Assembly (NCBI GenBank): GCA_021442155.1
Contig: CM038214.1
Coordinates: 54,716,514 to 54,780,513, forward strand
Direction: 5' to 3'
DNA length: 64,000 bases
DNA from: Cymbidium sinense
Lineage: Eukaryota > Streptophyta > Magnoliopsida > Asparagales > Orchidaceae
The notes under the pieces are model-generated. The model saw nothing but the letters and a program-made list of their open reading frames with translations. It searched no databases and was not told the origin of the DNA. Position numbers and translations under genes: made by a program. Positions 58,666 to 64,000 of the stretch are shown here, one piece after another; within the stretch, counting starts at the first letter, position 1; each line of letters begins with the position of its first letter.

Positions 58666-59404
58666 AAAGGCTAAACCTAAACTAAATAAAACTGAAAAAG
58701 AAAACCTAAACAAAAATATAATAAAAAAATAAAATAAAATAAAAATATAAACTAAAACCTAAATTAAAATAGCAAAAATAAAATCCTAAACTTAACTAAA
58801 AAATGAAAAACCAAATATAAAAGTAAAATAAACCTAAAATAAAATAAAATAGAAAATAAAAACCTAAATCTAAAAAATAAATCTAAAAATAAAACCTAAA
58901 AAAATAAAAGCTAAACCCCAAACTAAAAGAAAAAACATAAACCTAAAATAAAACTAAAATAGATCTAAACCTAAACAAAATAAACTAAACTAAAATAGAT
59001 AAAACCAAATAAAACTAAACCAAAATAAACTAAACCTATACCTAAATCTAAACCCTAAATAAAATAAAATAAATTAAAAACAAACCAAAACCTAAACTAA
59101 AAAATAAAACCTAAAAATAAACCTAAAACCAAAATCTAAAAAAATAAAATAAAAACCTAAACCTAAACTTAAAATAAAAATAAAAAACCTAAAGGTAAAA
59201 TAAAATAAAAAATAAACTAAAAATAAACTTCAACCTAAAGAAACCTAAAAATAAAATAAAGTAAAACACTAAACTAAATAAACCTAAAATAAATAAACTA
59301 AACTAAATAAAATAAACCTAAATCATAATAAATAATGAAATAAACTAAAATAAATAATATATAAACTAAATAAACTTACACCTACTAGTTTACTTAATTT
59401 AAAA
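58666..59404 (+). repeat. A-rich satellite S17
   Basis: The head contains AACTAAATAAAACTG; the tail is at 59374-59404 (ACCTACTAGTTTACTTAATT). Confidence 0.79.
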
Positions 59405-59490
59405 TAAAATAAATTAATTAAAAAACCCTAACCCAAAACCCCAAACCCAAAACCCTAAATCAAAAATCCTAAACACTAAACCCTAAAAAC
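59405..59490 (+). repeat. Short telomeric array
   Basis: About eleven CCCAAAA/CCCTAAA words. Confidence 0.8.
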
Positions 59491-60428
59491 TTAAAAACCA
59501 CAACCTAAACTAAATAAAACCTAAAAATAAAATAAAAAAACCTAAATCTAAATAAAATAAGAAAATAAAATAAAATAAAAACCTAAACCTAAACCTAAAC
59601 CTAAACCTAAATGTGATTAAAGATAAAATAATAAAACCATAGCTAAACTAGGCATAGACACTAAACTAACCCCCAAATGACATGACCCTAACCACAAAAT
59701 ACAAAGCAGATACTAAATCAGTAGTGAGCCCTAAGCCTAAACCCTAAAAGACCATAAACCTTACCTTTCCCTTAAAACCTGAACTTAAACCTAAAAAAAT
59801 AAACTAAAACTTAAACTAAACCTAAAAATAAAATAAAATAAGAATAAACTAAAATAAAATAAAATATAAAGTAAGCTAAAAAAAAAAATAAACCTAAGAA
59901 TAAAAAAATAAAATATATAAACTAAACTTAAAATAAAAAAAACCTAATAAACTTAAAATGAAATAAAATGAAAACTAAATTAAACCTAAACCTAAAATAA
60001 ACCTAAATTTAAATTTAAAGATAATAAAATAAATAACCTTAAACTAAAACATAAACCTAAAATGAAAAAAATAAAGTAAACCTAAACCTAAATTAAAATA
60101 AACACTAAAATAAATAAACCTAAACATAAACCTAAAATAAACAACTATAAATAAATAAAATAAACTAAAAATAAACCTAAACCTAAACAAAATAAAACCT
60201 AAAATAAACCTAAACCTAAATCTAAAATAAACTTAAACCTAAACCTAAAAAAAAACTTACCTAAAAAAAATTAAAACACAAATAAAACTAAACTAAAAAT
60301 GGTAAAACCTAAACTACAAAGAAACTAAAATAAAATCTAAACTAAAATAAATAAACTAAAAAAATATAAACCTAAATATAAAAAATAAAATAAACTAAAT
60401 AACATACCTACTGAATTAAAATAAAACT
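59491..60428 (+). repeat. A-rich satellite S18 with a variant block
   Basis: The head is at 59505-59530 (ACTAAATAAAACCTAAAA). A block with frequent G and CCCCC at about 59640-59790 interrupts the body. The shortened tail is at 60402-60428 (CATACCTACTGAATTAAAAT). Confidence 0.72.
59640..59790 (+). repeat. Variant block inside S18, island 2
   Basis: GGCATAGACACTAAACTAAC, then CCCCCAAATGACATGACCC, CAGTAGTGAGCCCTAAGCC and CTTTCCC. Mixed-composition telomere-like sequence similar in flavour to the islands at 55.1 and 60.4 kb. Confidence 0.55.
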
Positions 60429-60745
60429 AACCTAAATCGTGAGCCCTAATAATAATCCACTTGCTAAACAAAATGAACCTAAACCTATGAGCCCTACCCT
60501 ACACTAAACCCTACCCAGGCCCTGGGCTAAGCATGGGCAGTGACAGGCAACACTGCTGGAGCTCACCCAGGCTGACTAAGGCCATGACCTAAGATCTTAC
60601 TGACACTGAGCCCCAATGACCTGAGCCCTGCTTGCCCTAAAGACCCTGGGCCCTAGTCAGGCCCTGGGCTAAACCCAGGCCCTAACCATGACCCCCCTGA
60701 GCCAAAAGATCCTAAACCAACCTAAACCAAAGGCAAAACCAGGCT
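60429..60745 (+). repeat. GC-richer island with CCCTGGG/CCCTGAG words, 3
   Basis: GAGCCCTAATAATAATCC, then dense AGGCCCTGGGCTAA (twice), CCCTGGGCCCTA (60644-60655), GCATGGGCAGTGACAGG and GACCCCCCTGAGCC. It closely resembles island 1 in vocabulary, though I could not line the two up base by base. Confidence 0.6.
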
Positions 60746-61330
60746 AAACTAAATAAACTTAAAGAAAAAATAAATAAATAAACCTAAATAAAGATATATA
60801 AAATAAAATAAAATCTAAACTAAACCTAAAATAAATTAAAATAAACTAATAAAAATAAACTAAAATAAAACAAATAATAACCTAAATTAAAATAAAAATT
60901 AAAATAAACCTAAGATTAAAAAACTTATATAAAATAAAAACTAAATGTAAAATAACTATAAAATAAACCTAAACTAAACCAAAAATAAAATAAAATAAAA
61001 ACTAAATAAAAACCTAAACATCAAAATAAACCTAAAAATAAATAAAATAAAACCTAAACCTAAAAATAAAAAATAAAAAATAAAATAAAATAAATTAAAC
61101 TAAAATAAAGAACCTAAACTAAAATAAATAAAACCTAAACCTAAACTAAAAATAAAACCTAAAATAAACCTAAAATAAAACCTAAAACCAAAAAAAAAAA
61201 TAAAATAAAACCTAAATCTAATCCTAAAAATAAAAAATAAAACCTAAACCTAAAAAATAAAATAAAAGTTAAACTCAACTAAAAAATAAACCTAAACATA
61301 AACCTACCAGTTTACTTAATTTCAAAAAAA
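60746..61330 (+). repeat. A-rich satellite S19, headless
   Basis: The body and a perfect tail at 61290-61330 (CCTACCAGTTTACTTAATTT); the head is missing because the unit starts at the variant island. Confidence 0.77.
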
Positions 61331-61440
61331 TGATAAACCCTAAGCTAGCCCTAAACTTTAAAACCTAAACATTAAACCTTAACTAAAATCCTAACAGTAA
61401 AATAAACCCTAAACCACAAACCCTTCACCCCCCAAAACCT
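61331..61440 (+). repeat. Short diverged telomeric array
   Basis: CCCTAAA-like words with CTAGCCCTAAAC and CACCCCCCAAAACC variants. Confidence 0.8.
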
Positions 61441-61863
61441 AAAACCTAAACCAAACTAAATAAAACCTAAAAATATATATATAAAATACCTAAACCTAAA
61501 TAAAATAAAATAAAAACCTAAACCTAAACCTAAAAATAAAATAAAATAAACTAATAAAAATAAATTAAAATAAAATAACTAAAAAACTAAACTAAAAGAT
61601 AAACTAAACCTAAAAAATAAAGTAAACCTATACCTAAATAATAAAATGAAAATAAAACTCAACTAAAAAACAAACCTAAACCTAAACCTAAACTTAAAAA
61701 ATATACTAAAATTAAATACCTAAATGAAAATAAATAAACTTAAAATAAATTAAATAAAAATAAAAAATAAACATAAATAAAAATAAAATAAATAAAATAA
61801 ATTATAATAAATAAAAATTGTCTAAATAAACTAAATAAACATAAACCTACCAGTTTACTTTAT
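61441..61863 (+). repeat. A-rich satellite S20, short
   Basis: The head is at 61451-61470 (ACTAAATAAAACCTAAAA). About half of the body is deleted. The tail is at 61834-61863 (CCTACCAGTTTACTTTATAC). Confidence 0.78.
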
Positions 61864-62040
61864 ACACTAAGCTAAAACCCTAAGCTGACCCTTAACCCTA
61901 AAAACCCTAAACTCTAAAACTTATACAATAAACCCTAAACCCTAAACCCTAACGCTAAACCCTCAACCTTAAAACACTAAACCCTAAAACCCTAAACCCT
62001 AAACCCTAAACCCTGAACCCTAAAAACCTAAAAACCTAAA
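61864..62040 (+). repeat. Telomeric array
   Basis: CCCTAAA repeats, fairly regular at 61925-62020. Confidence 0.88.
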
Positions 62041-62239
62041 CCAAAATTAAATAAAACCTAAAAATATAATATATAAAAAACCAAAACCTTAATAAAATAT
62101 AAACTAAAATAAAATAAAAACCTAAACTAAAACCTAAACCTAATCCTAAAAATAAAATAAAATAAACTAAGATAAAATAAATAAAAACCTAAACTAAACT
62201 AGAAAATAAAATAAGAAACCTAAATAAAATAAAAATTAT
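62041..62239 (+). repeat. A-rich satellite S21, truncated
   Basis: Head and first 200 bp of an S unit, cut off where a GR-RBP fragment begins at about 62240. The junction is abrupt, with no tail. Confidence 0.75.
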
Positions 62240-62444
62240 AGAACGGTTGATCCTATCTACTGCTTATGGAATTGACTTTACAAAAGGGATGATTCTAGTT
62301 ATCTAGGATTTTTGATTTGCTTTATGTGTGCTCATTTTTGATCAATGTCATCGCTTGTGTCTTATAAAACTAGGTGTTTTACTTGGTTGATGAAAATGAA
62401 AAGAAGAAATATTGAATGTGAATTTGTTCTCTATTAAAAAAAAA
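62240..62444 (+). pseudogene. GR-RBP retrocopy G12, 3' UTR only
   Basis: Starts at AGAACGGTTGATCCTATCTA (just after the stop codon position) and contains the whole 3' UTR to A9 at 62436-62444, followed by the shared trailer. Coding sequence and leader are missing. The left neighbour is an S unit rather than telomeric heptamers, so a recombination or deletion junction is likely. Confidence 0.82.
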
Positions 62445-62900
62445 GGTAAAAACATTAAACCCTAAACTAAAACCTGAACCCTAAATTTGAAGCCTAAACC
62501 ATAAACCCTAAACCCTAAACCCTAAACCCTAAATCCTAAACCCTAACCCTAACCCTAAACCCTAAATCATAAACCATAAACCCTAAACCCTAAATAATAA
62601 ACTAACCCTAAATACTAAACCCTAAACCTTAAAAACCCAAAACCCTAAACCCTAAGCACTAAAGCCTAAACCTTAAACCCTAAAATAACCATAAATGCTA
62701 AGCTAACCCTAAACCCTAATCCTTAAACCCAAAATCCTAAAAATCCAAAACCCAAAATCCTAAATAATAAACCCTAAACACTAAACCCTAAACCCTACTA
62801 AAACCCTAAACTCAAAAACCCTAAATCCTAAACCCTAAACCCTAAACCCTAAGCCCTAAAAACCTAAAAACCTAAACATAAATCCTAAACCCTAAACTCT
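62445..62900 (+). repeat. Trailer and telomeric array
   Basis: ACTAAAACCTGAACCC trailer, then one of the longer heptamer blocks of the window. Confidence 0.9.
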
Positions 62901-63431
62901 TGAAAACCTAAACCTAAACTAAATAAAACCTAAAAATATAATAAATATTAAAAAACCTAAACAATAATAAAATAAAAACCTAAACCTAAACCTAAAAATA
63001 AAATAAGATAAAAAATAAAACTAAGCTAAAATAAAATAAATAAAAACCAAAACTAAATTAAAAAATAAAATAAACCTAACAATAAAAAACCTAAATAATA
63101 TAAAAACTAAACATAAAATAAAAGTTAATAAACCAAAAATAAAATAAAATAAAAATTAAATAAAAACCTAAACCTAAAAAATAGACATAAAAATAAAACC
63201 TAAAAATAAATAAAAATTAAAACCTAAACCCTAAATAAAAAACCTAAACCTAAAATAAAAATAAAATAAAAAAAATAAAAAAACATAAAACTAAACTATA
63301 CTAAATAAAAATTAAAAATAAACATAATGAAAAATAAACTAAATAAGATAAATTAAAATAAATAAAAAATAAACTAAATAAACTAATTAAGTAGAAACCT
63401 ATCGATTTTGCTTAATCTTTTTTAAAAAAAA
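62901..63431 (+). repeat. A-rich satellite S22
   Basis: The head is at about 62919 (ACTAAATAAAACCTAAAA); the shortened body ends in a tail at 63394-63431 (CCTATCGATTTTGCTTAATC plus an A-run). Confidence 0.78.
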
Positions 63432-63897
63432 CCCTAAACTCTAAACCCTAAACCCTAAACCCAAAATTCTAAACCCTAAACCTTAAACCCTAAACCTTAA
63501 AACTGACCCTAAACCCTAAACGCTAAACAAAAAACCCTAAACATACAACCCTAAACCTTAAACCCTAAACCATAAAAAACCCTAAAACCTAAACCTTAAA
63601 CCCTAAACTCTAAACACTAAACTAACCCTAAACCTTAAACCATAAATCCTAAAAACCTTAAACCCTAAACTCTAAACCATATACCCTAATCTAACCCTAA
63701 ACCCTAAGAAAGTTCAAAACCCTAAACCCAAAAACTTAAACTCTAAAGCCTAAACATTAAACCCTAAACCTTAAATACTAAACCTTAAACTCTAACCCTA
63801 AACCCTAAACCCTAAAACTCTAATCCTTAAAACCATAAACTCTAAACCCTAAATCCTAGACCCTAAACCATAAACCCTAAGCCCTAAACCCTAAACC
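63432..63897 (+). repeat. Telomeric array
   Basis: CCCTAAA repeats with CCTTAAA and CACTAAA variants. Confidence 0.9.
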
Positions 63898-64000
63898 CTA
63901 AAAACCTAAACTATATAAAACATAAAAATTAAATAAATAAAAAAACCTAAACCTGAATAAAATAAAATAAAATAGAAACCTAAACTAAAACCTAAACCTG
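63898..64000 (+). repeat. A-rich satellite S23, runs off the window
   Basis: The head (CTATATAAAACATAAAAATT) and first body words of another S unit, cut by the window end. Confidence 0.72.

Overview
This window looks like plant subtelomeric or interstitial-telomeric heterochromatin with no intact gene. Three things point to a land plant, probably a seed plant: Arabidopsis-type telomere heptamers (CCCTAAA on the + strand), L1-type LINEs with the plant layout (DUF4283 plus zinc-knuckle ORF1; endonuclease, reverse transcriptase and RNase H in ORF2), and decayed 3' copies of a plant glycine-rich RNA-binding protein (GR-RBP) mRNA. I cannot name the species. Every telomeric block is CCCTAAA on the + strand and none is inverted. 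If the window lies on its native arm, the telomere is to the left.

The backbone is built from a few recurring parts. (1) Telomeric blocks of about 100-500 bp mix CCCTAAA with CCTAAA, CTAAA and point variants. (2) An A-rich, nearly G-free satellite of about 0.4-1.0 kb, called 'S' here, recurs about 23 times. It has a reproducible head (ACTAAATAAAACCTAAAA...) and a reproducible tail (CAGTTTACTTAATTT followed by an A-run), and the tail is followed by telomeric repeats. (3) A 'G module' recurs, made of a leader of about 75 bp, a 5'-truncated GR-RBP retrocopy ending in poly(A), and a trailer of about 50 bp. Leader and trailer are shared between copies, so most copies spread by DNA duplication after one retroposition. 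(4) Long degenerate arrays fill the rest: CCTAAA/CTAAATAAA at 34.45-41.15 kb, partly duplicated at 43.37-45.0 kb, and an ACTAATAA type at 48.7-51.27 kb.

Five LINEs interrupt this backbone, all on the + strand and all with an A-tail joined to or close to CCCTAAA. They are a 1.1 kb 3' fragment (0.8-1.9 kb), a 0.95 kb 3' fragment inside a G module with a probable 14-bp target-site duplication (3.8-4.75 kb), two almost full-length dead elements (12.5-20.35 kb and 21.7-30.3 kb), and an ORF1-plus-3'UTR element lacking ORF2 (51.27-54.2 kb). A fragment of a TTG-tailed SINE at 57.05-57.16 kb is the only clear minus-strand insertion. From 54 kb rightward, islands richer in GC with CCCTGGG/CCCTGAG-like units appear; they may be variant repeats or sequencing artefacts.

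The parts do not work together as a pathway. The interest lies in the architecture: a composite telomere-derived satellite that carries a captured mRNA 3' end and has repeatedly taken up LINEs in one orientation. No tRNA, rRNA, CRISPR, promoter or intact protein-coding gene could be supported. Open frames in the T-rich LINE 3' regions and on the minus strand of the A-rich arrays look like composition artefacts. Boundaries inside repeats were read by eye and are good to roughly 5-30 bp.
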